This document shows positions 1 through 8,831 of a stretch of 52,844 nucleotides of DNA, one piece after another. The notes beneath the pieces are model-generated. The model did not search any database, was not told where the DNA came from, and saw only the letters and a list, made by a program, of their open reading frames with translations. The stretch is from Roseomonas acroporae (lineage in GTDB: Bacteria; Pseudomonadota; Alphaproteobacteria; Acetobacterales; Acetobacteraceae): positions 1 through 52,844 of the forward strand of contig NZ_JALPRX010000080.1 of NCBI RefSeq assembly GCF_023223525.1. The letters run 5' to 3'. A program made the translations under genes and the position numbers. The stretch's first letter is position 1. Every line of letters starts with the position of its first letter.

Positions 1-41
1 TGAAGACCGTCGTGCCCGAGGCGATGCCGCAGCGCGACTGA
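1..41 (+). CDS. C-terminal end of a gene cut by the window edge
   Basis: One reading frame enters from the left edge and ends at a TGA at 39-41, giving the last twelve residues KTVVPEAMPQRD. Nothing can be said about its function. It is called only because the frame is open to the edge and its codons match the local high-GC usage. It would run head-on towards the regulator that follows. The fragment could be chance. Confidence 0.3.
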   Translation, partial: KTVVPEAMPQRD

Positions 42-147
42 CCGGTGGCGGCATCCGGCGGCGGCATCCGGCGGCGGCGGGGAGGGAGCCGGACGACCTG
101 CTTTCCGGCCGCCGGGCGCGTCCGCCCGGCCTGGGATCCCTCTGTCG

Positions 148-519
148 TTATCGCCGCGTCACGCGCTGCAGCGCATCCACCAGCATGTCGAAGGCCATGG
201 GCTTCTCCAGCAGCTCCATCGGTCCTTCCGACGGACGTTGCAGCGAGGCCACGCCGCCGGTGGGCGGCGAGCCCGTCATGACCACCACGGGCAGGCGTGG
301 GTCGCGTGCGCGCAGTCGCCGGATCAGCTCCTCCCCGCCGAGGCGGGGCATGCGCAGGTCGGTCAGCAGGACGTCGAAGGTGGCACGCTCGGCGAGTTCC
401 AGCGCCTCCTGTCCGTCATAGGCGACCAGGACCTCGTAGCCCTGCTGCGCCAGCACATCCTCGATGGTCATGGCCGCCAGGCCTTCGTCCTCCGCAACAA
501 GCACGCGCAAAGCGACCAC
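148..519 (-). CDS. Single-domain response regulator (receiver only)
   Basis: The 123-residue protein is one complete CheY-like receiver domain with no output domain. The acidic pocket is at residues 10-12 (EDE in VAEDEG), the phospho-acceptor is Asp54 in LLTDLRMPRLGG, the switch residue is Thr82 in VMTGS and the conserved lysine is Lys106 in LEKPM. The insert around residues 84-100 (PPTGGVASLQRPSEGP) is longer than in CheY. It probably signals by protein contact, or feeds a histidine kinase elsewhere, because no kinase is nearby. The start is GTG at 519, about ten bases after an AAGGA-like site. It is divergent from egtB across an AT-richer 235-bp gap. Confidence 0.85.
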   Translation of the reverse strand: MVALRVLVAEDEGLAAMTIEDVLAQQGYEVLVAYDGQEALELAERATFDVLLTDLRMPRLGGEELIRRLRARDPRLPVVVMTGSPPTGGVASLQRPSEGPMELLEKPMAFDMLVDALQRVTRR

Positions 520-653
520 TTTTTTCCAATCCTTGATTGTATAACATTCCTGGAGGCCACCTCTGGGTCAGTCTGCCCGACGTCGTCTTCCCTGGAAAGT
601 TTGGTGGGTTTGGGGACGGCATGCGTTCCCGTCGATCCTGCCGAAGGTCGGGT

Positions 654-692
654 GATGTGATCGTCCCGCCACGGTTACGGTGTGGTCACATC
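654..692. promoter_or_regulatory. Inverted repeat upstream of egtB
   Basis: GATGTGA at 654-660 is matched by its exact complement TCACATC at 686-692, in the divergent gap before egtB. The 25-base spacing is too wide for the usual TGTGA-N6-TCACA site of CRP/FNR proteins, so it is at most a candidate operator pair. Confidence 0.25.
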
Positions 693-754
693 GGCAAGGA
701 ACCCTCGCGCCGGTGCGCCGCTGATTGCTCCTGGGAAAGAGCGGAATCCATGGC

Positions 755-2008
755 ATGAACGTCATCGCGCCCGTCGACCAGCGGAGCCGGCAGGCCGGGA
801 AACGGCAGGAGGACGCCGACGCGCCGTCTCCGGCGGCGGGTGATTCGCCCGGCAGCCGGTACCGGCGCGTGCGGGCGCGCACCGAGGCCCTGGCCGCGCC
901 GCTCTCGGCCGAGGACCAGTGTATCCAGTCGATGCCCGACGCCAGCCCGGCCAAGTGGCACCGCGCCCACACCACCTGGTTCTTCGAGACCTTCCTGCTG
1001 GTGCCGTCCCGTCCCGGCTACCGGCGCTTCGATCCCGCCTTCGCCTACCTGTTCAACTCCTACTACGAGGCCGCCGGGCCGAGGCATGCGCGGCAGCGCC
1101 GCGGCATGGTGACGCGCCCTTCCGCCGAGGAGGTCGCCGGGTACCGCGCGCATGTGGACGCGGCCATGCTGCCGCTGGCCGAGGCCGCCACCGGCGGGGT
1201 CGCCGCGCTCGTCGAGCTCGGCCTCCAGCACGAGGAGCAGCACCAGGAGCTGCTGCTCACCGACATCCTGCACGCCCTGTCCCAGAACCCGGTCTGGCCC
1301 GCCTATGACCCCGGCTGGTGCGAGCCGGCGGCGGCGCCGGGCGCGACGGGCTGGCTCGACGGCCCCGGCGGGCTGGTCGAGATCGGCCACGGCGGCGACG
1401 GCTTCCACTTCGACAACGAATCGCCGCGCCACGTCACCTTCCTGCACCCCTACCGCATCGCCGACCGGCTGGTGCGCAACGCCGACTGGCTCGCCTTCGT
1501 CGAGGATGGCGGCTACCGCCGCCCGACCCTCTGGATGTCGGATGGCTGGGCCCTGTGCCAGGCCGAGGGCTGGCAGGCGCCCCTCTACTGGGAGCGGCGC
1601 GACGGGGAATGGCTCGAATTCACCCTGGCCGGCCTGCGCGCCCTCGACCCGGCCGCCCCGGCGCGCCACCTCTCCTGGTACGAGGCCGACGCCTATGCCC
1701 GCTGGGCCGGCAGGCGGCTGCCCACCGAGGCGGAGTGGGAGGCCGCCGCCGCGCTGCCGGGCTTCCTGGAGGCGGAAGGGCATGTCTGGCAGTGGACCGG
1801 CAGCGCCTATCGCCCCTATCCGGGCTTCCGCCCCTGGGCCGGGGCGGTGGGCGAGTACAACGGCAAGTTCATGATCGGCCAGATGGTCCTGCGTGGCGGC
1901 TCCGTGGCGACGCCGCCCGGCCATGCGCGGGCCAGCTACCGCAACTTCTTCGACCCCGGGAAACGCTGGCAGTTCGCCGGCCTGCGTCTGGCGGAGGACG
2001 CGGCATGA
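755..2008 (+). CDS. egtB: EgtB, hercynine oxygenase (sulfoxide synthase) of ergothioneine synthesis
   Basis: The non-haem iron enzyme joins hercynine and a thiol (gamma-glutamylcysteine or cysteine) with oxygen to form the sulfoxide precursor of ergothioneine. The 417-residue protein has the N-terminal DinB-like domain, with the histidine region KWHRAH (69, 72) and the HEEQH motif (His159 and His163, spaced as in the iron ligands of studied EgtB), then a C-terminal formylglycine-generating-enzyme-like domain (WEAAAALPGF, LRGGSVATPPGHARASYRNFF). ATG 755 is preferred; the frame stays open to 725 but has no better start. Its stop overlaps the egtD start by four bases. No egtC or egtE is near, so the thiol donor cannot be told from the context. 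Confidence 0.95.
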   Translation: MNVIAPVDQRSRQAGKRQEDADAPSPAAGDSPGSRYRRVRARTEALAAPLSAEDQCIQSMPDASPAKWHRAHTTWFFETFLLVPSRPGYRRFDPAFAYLFNSYYEAAGPRHARQRRGMVTRPSAEEVAGYRAHVDAAMLPLAEAATGGVAALVELGLQHEEQHQELLLTDILHALSQNPVWPAYDPGWCEPAAAPGATGWLDGPGGLVEIGHGGDGFHFDNESPRHVTFLHPYRIADRLVRNADWLAFVEDGGYRRPTLWMSDGWALCQAEGWQAPLYWERRDGEWLEFTLAGLRALDPAAPARHLSWYEADAYARWAGRRLPTEAEWEAAAALPGFLEAEGHVWQWTGSAYRPYPGFRPWAGAVGEYNGKFMIGQMVLRGGSVATPPGHARASYRNFFDPGKRWQFAGLRLAEDAA

Positions 2009-3066
2009 GCCTCGCCCTCGACCTCGCCGCGGACCGCGCCGGCGCGCCCGGGGGCGGGCAGCGCGCGGCCTTCCTGGCCGACGTGCTGGCCGGCCTCTCG
2101 GCGGCCCGCAAGACGCTGCCCTGCAAGTGGCTCTACGACCCCGAGGGGGCGGCGCTGTTCGAGGCGATCACCCGACTGCCCGAGTACTACCCGACGCGCA
2201 CCGAGACGGCGATCCTGCGCGAGCGCGCCGATGCGATCGCGGCGCTCGCCGGGCCGGGAGCGGTGGTGGTCGAATTCGGCTCCGGCTCGGCCGAGAAGGT
2301 GGGCCTGCTCCTGCGCGCGCTGGACCGGCCCGCCGCCTACGTGCCGGTGGACATCGCGCCGGAATGGCTGGACGACGCGGCCGCGCGCCTGGCCGGGGCG
2401 CATGCCGGCCTTCCCGTGATGCCGGTGGTCGCCGACTTCACGCGCCCCTTCGCCCTGCCGACCCGCGTTCCGGCGGGGCGCCGCCTTGGCTTCTTCCCCG
2501 GTTCCACCATCGGCAACTTCACGCCGGAGGAGGCGGTCGGCTTCCTCGGCCTCGCCCGCCGGGTGCTGGCGGCGGGGGGCGGGGCCGGGTCTGGGGCTGG
2601 GTCTGGGTCTGGGTCTGGGTCTGGGGCGAAAGCGCGGCTGGTGCTCGGCGCCGACCTCGTCAAGGCGGCATCGGTGCTGGAGGCGGCCTATGACGACGCC
2701 GCCGGCGTCACCGCGCGCTTCAACCTGAACCTGCTGTCGCGGATCAACCGCGAACTGGGCGGCGATCTCGACCCGGGCGGCTTCCGTCACCGCGCCCTCT
2801 GGAACACGGCGGCGGAGCGGGTGGAGATGCATCTGGTCTCGCGCCGGGCACAGCGTGCCACCATCGCCGGGCACCTTTTCACCTTCGCGGAAGGCGAGAC
2901 CATCCACACCGAAAGCAGCCACAAGTACCGGCCCGACCGGCTCGCCCGGCTGGCTGCCAGGGCCGGCTGGCGAATCGAGGCGTTCTGGACCGATCCCGAC
3001 CGGCTGTTCTCGGTGTCGGTCCTTGCCTGCGACGGCGACCGGGCCGGCCCGGGAGAGGCGAGGTGA
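2005..3066 (+). CDS. egtD: EgtD, histidine N-alpha-methyltransferase
   Basis: This SAM-dependent enzyme trimethylates L-histidine to hercynine, the first step of ergothioneine synthesis. The 353-residue protein carries family hallmarks in order: LPEYYPTRTE, the SAM loop VVEFGSGSAEK, VPVDIAPEWL, FFPGSTIGNF and, near the C-terminus, HTESSHKY. It is translationally coupled to egtB (ATGA). An odd feature is a Gly-Ser-rich insert at residues 195-206, encoded by six tandem hexamers (GGGTCT type) at 2587-2622, between FLGLARRVLAAGG and the strand ARLVLGADLVK. It uses GGG and TCT codons, unlike the rest of the gene. Because it lies in a surface loop and keeps frame, the enzyme is probably intact. Confidence 0.95.
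   Translation: MSLALDLAADRAGAPGGGQRAAFLADVLAGLSAARKTLPCKWLYDPEGAALFEAITRLPEYYPTRTETAILRERADAIAALAGPGAVVVEFGSGSAEKVGLLLRALDRPAAYVPVDIAPEWLDDAAARLAGAHAGLPVMPVVADFTRPFALPTRVPAGRRLGFFPGSTIGNFTPEEAVGFLGLARRVLAAGGGAGSGAGSGSGSGSGAKARLVLGADLVKAASVLEAAYDDAAGVTARFNLNLLSRINRELGGDLDPGGFRHRALWNTAAERVEMHLVSRRAQRATIAGHLFTFAEGETIHTESSHKYRPDRLARLAARAGWRIEAFWTDPDRLFSVSVLACDGDRAGPGEAR
2587..2622 (+). repeat. Hexanucleotide repeat inside egtD
   Basis: Six 6-bp units, five GGGTCT and one GGGGCT, run in frame and encode alternating Gly and Ser/Ala. Flanking GGGGCC and GGGGCG look like decayed units. Copy-number change would lengthen or shorten a linker without breaking the frame. Confidence 0.95.
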
Positions 3067-3163
3067 CGAAGACGGTGACAGCCGGCGGCGCCGGTCCGAT
3101 CCTGCGCTCCTGACAGCGTCGCCGGGGCGGGCCCGGCGGCTTGCCTGGAGGAGTTGCCCCGCC

Positions 3164-3910
3164 ATGCCCGTTCCGATCGCAAGCCACCGGGGTGGCGCCT
3201 TCCTGTGGCCCGAGAACAGCATGACCGCCTTCCGCGCCGCCGCTGCGCTGGCGGCCGAGCAGATCGAGCTCGACGTGCATCTCTCGGCCGACGGCGACCC
3301 GATGGTGATCCACGATCCGACCCTGGACCGGACCACGGATGCGCAGGGACCGGTCGCGGCGCGCCGCACCGCCGCGCTGGCCGGCGTGCGGCTGCGCGGC
3401 GCGGGCGGCGACACGGTGCCGACGCTCGCCGCGGTGCTGGCGCTGGTGCGTCCCACCACGCAGTCCCTGCGGGTGGAGCTGAAGGCGGATGCCGCCGGCA
3501 TGCCCTATCCGCGCATCGTGCCGCGCGTCCTCGCCGAGCTCGACGCGGCCGGGATGCGCGGGCGGACGATCGTGATGGCCTTCCACGCGCCCACGGCGGC
3601 TGAGGCGGCCCGCGCCGGGGGGATGGCGGGCACGGCCTGGCTGCTGGAGCGGCACGGCTGGCGCGACCTCGGCGCGGTCGGCGCGGCGGCGGTGGCGCGT
3701 GCGCACGGCGTCGCGGAGCTCGGCCTGCACGAGGCGGATGTCGACGCGCCCGCGCTCTCGCTGATGCATGCCGCCGGGCTGCGGCTCGGCGTCTGGGCCG
3801 CCAACCATGACGCGTCGATCCGCCGCATGCTGGCGCTGGGCGTGGACGTGATGACGACCGACGATCCGGTGCTGGCGCTGCAACTGCGCGGCGAGCTGGC
3901 AGCCCCCTGA
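3164..3910 (+). CDS. Glycerophosphodiester phosphodiesterase
   Basis: A 248-residue GDPD-family TIM barrel that hydrolyses glycerophosphodiesters (deacylated phospholipids) to glycerol-3-phosphate and an alcohol. Visible family motifs are ASHRGG with the catalytic histidine at residue 8, PENSMTAF, the metal-binding ELDVHLSADGDPMVIHDPTLDRTT and the C-terminal GVDVMTTDDP. There is no signal peptide, so a cytoplasmic enzyme is expected. ATG 3164 has a good GGAGGAG site about ten bases upstream. It stands 97 bp after egtD and may have its own transcript. Length is typical of the short bacterial UgpQ-like forms. Confidence 0.92.
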   Translation: MPVPIASHRGGAFLWPENSMTAFRAAAALAAEQIELDVHLSADGDPMVIHDPTLDRTTDAQGPVAARRTAALAGVRLRGAGGDTVPTLAAVLALVRPTTQSLRVELKADAAGMPYPRIVPRVLAELDAAGMRGRTIVMAFHAPTAAEAARAGGMAGTAWLLERHGWRDLGAVGAAAVARAHGVAELGLHEADVDAPALSLMHAAGLRLGVWAANHDASIRRMLALGVDVMTTDDPVLALQLRGELAAP

Positions 3911-4019
3911 CTCCGCGGCTCCCGGAAGCGCGCGCAAGCCTGTTGCTGCCGGCGGGCATCCATCCCTATCCTGCATGAAGCGGCGGATAAGCCGCGGGAA
4001 AGACTTGGGGGACGTTCGG

Positions 4020-4907
4020 GTGCCTGCGGACATGGCTGCGGCGGAGCCGACTCTCGACCCGCCGACGGAGGCGGCGCCCGACCTCGCGCCGGCCCCGGCG
4101 CAGCCGGAGCCGATCCTCGATGTCGCCGGCGTGTCGCTGCGCTTCGGCGGCGTGCGGGCGCTCACGGACGTCTCCTTCGCGGTGCGGCAGGGCGAGATCT
4201 TCTCGATCATCGGCCCGAACGGCGCCGGCAAGACCTCGATGCTCAACTGCATCTCCGGCCGCTACCGCCCGACCGAGGGGCGCATCCGCTTCGACGGGCG
4301 CGACATCACCCGGCTGCGCACCAGCCGGCGCGCCGCCATCGGCATCGGCCGCACCTTCCAGAACCTGGCGCTGTTCGGGCACATGAGCGTGCTGGACAAC
4401 ATCGTGGTCGGCCGCCACCACCTGCTGCGGCACGGCTTCCTCTCCGGCATGCTGTACTGGTGGGGCGGCGCGCAGCGCGAGGAGATCGAGCACCGCCACG
4501 CGGTCGAGGAGATCATCGACTTCCTGGAGATCCAGCACGTCCGCAAGGAGATGGCGGGCACGCTCTCCTACGGGCTGCGCAAGCGCGTGGAGCTGGCCCG
4601 CGCCGTGGCGCTGCGGCCGAAGCTGATCCTGCTCGACGAGCCGATGGCCGGCATGAACCTCGAGGAGAAGGAGGACATGGCGCGCTTCATCGTCGACCTC
4701 AACGTGGAATGGGGCATGACGGTGCTGATGATCGAGCACGACATGGGCGTGGTGATGGACATCTCGCACCGCGTCATGGTGCTCGACTTCGGCCGCAGGC
4801 TGGCGGAAGGCGCGCCCGAGGCGGTGCTGGCCGACCCGCACGTACGCCGCGCCTATCTCGGCGAGGTGGACGAGGAGGCGCCCGCGCTGGAGGCGGCCGG
4901 GGCATGA
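4020..4907 (+). CDS. livG: Branched-chain-amino-acid-type ABC transporter ATPase (LivG-like)
   Basis: One of the two ATP-hydrolysing subunits of the importer encoded up to 10,953. From the GTG start it has 295 residues, with Walker A GPNGAGKT near 65-72, the LivG-type signature LSYGLRKRVELARAV (LSYG rather than LSGG is normal in this subfamily) and Walker B LILLDEPMAGMN. A proline/alanine-rich tail of about 30 residues precedes the domain. GTG 4020 follows GGGGGA by seven bases; ATG 3975 and ATG 4032 are in-frame alternatives. Its stop overlaps the ligase start (ATGA), so the two are coupled. Confidence 0.92.
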   Translation: MPADMAAAEPTLDPPTEAAPDLAPAPAQPEPILDVAGVSLRFGGVRALTDVSFAVRQGEIFSIIGPNGAGKTSMLNCISGRYRPTEGRIRFDGRDITRLRTSRRAAIGIGRTFQNLALFGHMSVLDNIVVGRHHLLRHGFLSGMLYWWGGAQREEIEHRHAVEEIIDFLEIQHVRKEMAGTLSYGLRKRVELARAVALRPKLILLDEPMAGMNLEEKEDMARFIVDLNVEWGMTVLMIEHDMGVVMDISHRVMVLDFGRRLAEGAPEAVLADPHVRRAYLGEVDEEAPALEAAGA

Positions 4908-6826
4908 GCGGCGCCGTCGGCGCGGCCGGCGCCTTCGACACGCTGCCGAAGCTGCTGGCGCGCAACGCGCGCGAGTACGCGGCCGGCACGGCGCTGCGCG
5001 AGAAGCGGCTCGGCATCTGGCGCGCCGTCACCTGGGCCGAATACCACGCCCGCACGCGCGCCGTGGCGCTCGGCCTGGTGCAGCTCGGCCTGGACCGCGG
5101 CGACGTGGTGGCGCTGATCGGCGACAACCGGCCCGACTGGGTGATGGGCGAGGTCGCCGCGCACGCCATCGGCGCGCTCTCGCTCGGCCTGTACCGCGAC
5201 GTGCTGGACGAGGAACTGGCCTACCTGCTCGGCCACAGCGGCGCCGTCGCGGTGCTGGCGGAGGACGAGGAGCAGGTGGACAAGCTGCTGGCGCTGGGCG
5301 AGCGCGTGCCGGCGCTGCGCCACATCGTCTACGCCGATCCGCGCGGCATGCGGAAGTACGACGACCCGCGCCTGCTGCCGCTCGCCGAACTGGTCGCACT
5401 GGGCGAGGCGCTGCACGAGGAGGATCCCGGCCTGTACGAGAGGCTGCTGGCGGCGGCCTCCGGTGAGGACGTCGCCATCCTCTGCACCACCTCCGGCACC
5501 ACGGCGCGGCCCAAGCTGGCGCGCCTCACGGCCGGCGCGCTGATCCGCCACTGCGAGACCTATCTGCGCGCTGACCCGAAGGGCCCCGACGACGAGTACG
5601 TCTCCGTCCTGCCGCTGCCCTGGATCATGGAGCAGATCTACGCCGTCGGCTGGAACCTGATCGCGCGCATGGTGGTGAACTTCGTCGAGGAGCCGGAGAC
5701 CACCATGGCCGACTTCCGCGAGATCGGCCCCACCTTCGTGCTGTTCGCCCCCCGCGTCTGGGAATCCGTCGCCGCCGAGGTGCGGGCGAAGATGATGGAC
5801 GCGACGCCGCTGAAGCGCGCCCTGTTCGACCGCGGCATGGCGGCCGGCCTGCGCGCGCTGGAACACGGCCGCCGTTCCGCCTTCGCCGACCAGCTCCTGT
5901 TCCGCGCCCTGCGCGACCGGCTCGGCTTCTCGCGGCTGCGCTCGGCGGCGACCGGCGGCGCGGCGCTGGGGCCGGACACCTTCCGCTTCTTCCAGGCCAT
6001 GGGCGTGCCGCTGCGCCAGCTCTACGGCCAGACCGAGCTGCTCGGCGCCTACACGCTGCATCGCCCCGATGCGGTGGATTTCGACACGGTGGGCGTGCCC
6101 TTCGACGACACGGTGGAGATGCGCATCCTCGACCCCGACGCCAATGGCGTCGGCGAGATCGTCACCCGGCACCCCAACATGTTCGCCGGCTATCACGGCG
6201 TCGACGGGATCGGGGATCTGCGCGACGGCTGGCTGCACACCGGCGATGCCGGCTACCGCCGCGCGGACGGCCAGTACGTGGTGATCGACCGCATCCGCGA
6301 CATCGCCACCACCGCCCAGGGCGACCGCTTCAGCCCGCAATACATCGAGAACAAGCTGAAATTCTCCTCCTTCGTGGCCGAGGCGGTGGTGCTGGGCGAC
6401 GGGCGCGACCACCTCGCCGCCATCCTCTGCATCCGCTACCCGATCGTCTCGAAATGGGCGGAGCGGCAGCGCATCCCCTTCACCACCTATTCCGACCTCG
6501 CCGGCAAGCCGCCCGTGCTCGACCTGCTGCGCGGCGAGGTGGAGCGGGTGAACGCCACCCTGCCGCCGGCCCAGCGCATCCGCGAATTCGTCCTGCTCTA
6601 CAAGGAGCTGGACGCCGATGACGACGAGCTGACCCGCACCCGCAAGGTCCGCCGTGGCGTGATCGGCCGCAAGTACGGCGACATCATCGAGGCGATCTAC
6701 CGCGGCGACCGCGACATCCCGGTGGACGCGGTGATCGCCTTCCAGGACGGCACGAGGCAGCGCGTGCGCACCACGCTGCGCGTCGTCACGCCCGGCACGG
6801 GCGCGGTTCAGGCGGAGGCGGCGTGA
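4904..6826 (+). CDS. AMP-forming acyl-CoA synthetase within the transporter operon
   Basis: A 640-residue member of the ANL (AMP-binding) superfamily, long-chain/FadD15-like in length and layout. It should activate a carboxylic acid with ATP to an acyl-AMP and then an acyl-CoA. The phosphate loop reads TTSGTTARPK near residues 194-203, so the usual Gly after TSGTT is Ala. Later motifs are LYGQTELLGAYTL, HTGDAGYRRADGQYVVIDRIRD and the hinge and C-terminal domain ending in DELTRTRKVRRGVIGRKY. It overlaps livG by four bases and livH by one. The placement implies that the imported compound, or its product, is CoA-activated. The substrate cannot be read from the sequence; aromatic or branched acids are plausible. 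Confidence 0.92.
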   Translation: MSGAVGAAGAFDTLPKLLARNAREYAAGTALREKRLGIWRAVTWAEYHARTRAVALGLVQLGLDRGDVVALIGDNRPDWVMGEVAAHAIGALSLGLYRDVLDEELAYLLGHSGAVAVLAEDEEQVDKLLALGERVPALRHIVYADPRGMRKYDDPRLLPLAELVALGEALHEEDPGLYERLLAAASGEDVAILCTTSGTTARPKLARLTAGALIRHCETYLRADPKGPDDEYVSVLPLPWIMEQIYAVGWNLIARMVVNFVEEPETTMADFREIGPTFVLFAPRVWESVAAEVRAKMMDATPLKRALFDRGMAAGLRALEHGRRSAFADQLLFRALRDRLGFSRLRSAATGGAALGPDTFRFFQAMGVPLRQLYGQTELLGAYTLHRPDAVDFDTVGVPFDDTVEMRILDPDANGVGEIVTRHPNMFAGYHGVDGIGDLRDGWLHTGDAGYRRADGQYVVIDRIRDIATTAQGDRFSPQYIENKLKFSSFVAEAVVLGDGRDHLAAILCIRYPIVSKWAERQRIPFTTYSDLAGKPPVLDLLRGEVERVNATLPPAQRIREFVLLYKELDADDDELTRTRKVRRGVIGRKYGDIIEAIYRGDRDIPVDAVIAFQDGTRQRVRTTLRVVTPGTGAVQAEAA

Positions 6827-7719
6827 TGGACTGGACCCTGCTGTTCCAGCTCGTGCTGAACGGGCTGATCGTCGGCACGCTCTACGGCGTGGTCGGCATG
6901 TCCTTCGTGCTGGTCTACAAGGCCTCGCAGGTGGTGAATTTCGCGCAGGGGGAGTTCCTGCTGATCGGCGCCTGGGTCTGCTGGTGGCTGCTGACGCAGT
7001 GGCAACTGCCCTTCTGGGCCGGCTTCCTGCTCACCCTCGCCTTCATGACGGTGTTCGGCATCGTCCTGCAGGTCGTGGTGCTGCGGCCGCTGATCGGCGA
7101 GCCCGTCATCAGCGTCATCATGGCGACGATCGGCCTCTCCATCTTCTTCCAGGCGCTGATGAAGTGGATGTTCGGCGTCTTCGCCCAGCCCTTCCCGCCG
7201 ATCTTCCCCGCCGACCGCGTGGAGATATTCGGGTTGCAGGTGCAGACCGCCTACCTGCTCAGCCTCGGCATCTCCATCGTCATCATGGCCGGCTTCGCCT
7301 GGTTCTTCACCGCCTCCAAGCACGGCCTCGCCATGCGCGCCACCGCCTTCGACCAGCAGGTGGCGCAGTCGCTCGGCGTCTCGGTGCCGAAGGTGTTCGC
7401 CATGTCCTGGGCGATCTCGGCGATGGTCTCGGCCGTCGCCGGCGTCGTGGTCGGCGTGGTGAACGGCGCCTCCTCGGGGCTTTCCGCCTACGGCATCAAG
7501 GTGTTCCCGGCGGTGATCCTGGGCGGGCTCGACAGCATCGTCGGCGCCGTGCTCGGCGGGCTGATCGTCGGCGTGCTGGAGAACCTGGCGCAGTACCTCG
7601 ACGCGCAATGGCTCAACTGGGGCAACATGGTGCAGGTCGCGCCCTTCTACGCGCTGATCCTGATCCTGCTCGTCAAGCCCTACGGCCTGTTCGGCACCCG
7701 CAACATCGAGCGGGTGTGA
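6826..7719 (+). CDS. livH: Branched-chain-type ABC transporter permease (LivH-like)
   Basis: A 297-residue inner-membrane permease with the LivH opening NGLIVGTLYGVVGMSFVLVYKASQVVNFAQGEF. It has roughly eight hydrophobic segments and the cytoplasmic coupling region KHGLAMRATAFDQQVAQSLGVSVPKVF that contacts the ATPases. The ATG at 6826 shares its A with the ligase TGA; a GTG one codon earlier is possible. It pairs with LivM to form the membrane channel. Confidence 0.94.
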   Translation: MDWTLLFQLVLNGLIVGTLYGVVGMSFVLVYKASQVVNFAQGEFLLIGAWVCWWLLTQWQLPFWAGFLLTLAFMTVFGIVLQVVVLRPLIGEPVISVIMATIGLSIFFQALMKWMFGVFAQPFPPIFPADRVEIFGLQVQTAYLLSLGISIVIMAGFAWFFTASKHGLAMRATAFDQQVAQSLGVSVPKVFAMSWAISAMVSAVAGVVVGVVNGASSGLSAYGIKVFPAVILGGLDSIVGAVLGGLIVGVLENLAQYLDAQWLNWGNMVQVAPFYALILILLVKPYGLFGTRNIERV

Positions 7720-7723
7720 GCCC

Positions 7724-8788
7724 ATGTCCGCGATGACCCCGGCGGGCGACTTCCGCACCTCCTACCGCGCCGACATGACCATCTTCCCGACGCGCGGCAG
7801 CCGCGTCGCCCTCTGGATCGGCCTCGCCCTCGCCTGCGCGGCGCCGCTGGTGCTGGACCGCTACGCGCTCGGCCTCGCCATCAACATCGGCATCATGGGC
7901 ATCGCGGCGCTCGGGCTGAACATCCTGGTCGGCTTCACCGGCCAGATCTCGATCGGCCACGCCGCCTTCTTCGGCTTCGGCGCCTTCGCCTCGGCGGGGC
8001 TGGTGGAGCACGGCGTGCCGGTGGTGCTCGCCATCCCGCTCGCCGGCCTCGCCACCACCCTGGTCGGGCTGGTCTTCGGCCTGCCGGCGGCGCGCCTCAA
8101 GGGCCTCTACCTCGCCATCGCGACGCTGGCCGCGCAATTCATCCTGGAGGATTTCTTCGCCCGCGCGCAGTGGTTCAGCGGCGGTGTCGCCGGCCGTGTC
8201 ACCGAGCCCTTCACCCTCGGCCCGCTCCGCTTCGACACGGAGAACAGCTACTTCTACGTCGTCCTCGCCGCCGTCATCGTCATGTTCGTCGCCGCCGCCA
8301 ACCTGATGCGCACGCGCGACGGCCGCGCCCTGGTCGCCATCCGCGACCACTATCTCAGCGCCGAGATGATGGGCATCAACCTCGCCTGGTACCGCACGCT
8401 GAGCTTCGGCATCGCCAGCTTCTACGCCGGCATCGCCGGCGCTCTCTACGCGCACTACCTGCTCTTCGTCTCGGTGGAGGCGTTCAACATCCTCTTCTCC
8501 ATCCAGTTCCTCGGCATGGTCATCATCGGCGGGCTCGGCTCCATCATGGGCTCCCTGCTCGGCGCCGCCTTCATGGTGCTGCTGCCGGAGGTGGTGCAGA
8601 CCCTGGTGGAGCTGCTGCAGGGCGGCGCCATCGACCGCGCGCTGCATCTCGGCAACGGCGTCGCCTTCCTCAAGGAGATGGCGATCGGCGCCGCGATCAT
8701 TCTGTTTCTCGTCTTCGAGCCGGATGGTCTCGCGCGACGCTGGCGTCTCATCAAGGCCTACTGGAAGCTCTACCCGTTTTCCTACTGA
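7724..8788 (+). CDS. livM: Branched-chain-type ABC transporter permease (LivM-like)
   Basis: A 354-residue inner-membrane permease. The family core is visible as LGLNILVGFTGQISIGHAAFFGFGAF, followed by LPAARLKGLYLAIATLAAQFI and the coupling loop RDGRALVAIRDHYLSAEMMGINLAWYRTLSFGIASFYAG. About ten hydrophobic segments follow an N-terminal tail of some 25 polar residues. The gene starts four bases after livH. It ends 43 bp before the binding-protein gene, which has its own strong ribosome binding site. Confidence 0.94.
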   Translation: MSAMTPAGDFRTSYRADMTIFPTRGSRVALWIGLALACAAPLVLDRYALGLAINIGIMGIAALGLNILVGFTGQISIGHAAFFGFGAFASAGLVEHGVPVVLAIPLAGLATTLVGLVFGLPAARLKGLYLAIATLAAQFILEDFFARAQWFSGGVAGRVTEPFTLGPLRFDTENSYFYVVLAAVIVMFVAAANLMRTRDGRALVAIRDHYLSAEMMGINLAWYRTLSFGIASFYAGIAGALYAHYLLFVSVEAFNILFSIQFLGMVIIGGLGSIMGSLLGAAFMVLLPEVVQTLVELLQGGAIDRALHLGNGVAFLKEMAIGAAIILFLVFEPDGLARRWRLIKAYWKLYPFSY

Positions 8789-8831
8789 ACGACACCCGAC
8801 CGTGCCCAAGCACGGCGAAGGAGGAAGTCCG

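Noticed and set aside
654-692. A CRP/FNR binding site before egtB
   Set aside because: The half-sites are right in sequence type but 25 bases apart instead of six.
686-1924. 412-codon antisense frame across egtB
   Set aside because: It mirrors egtB, is low-complexity (Gly/Arg/Ala/Pro-rich) and has no domain; the egtB frame contains full family motifs.
2587-2622. On/off phase variation of egtD
   Set aside because: The unit is six bases, so changes in copy number keep the frame and cannot switch the gene off.
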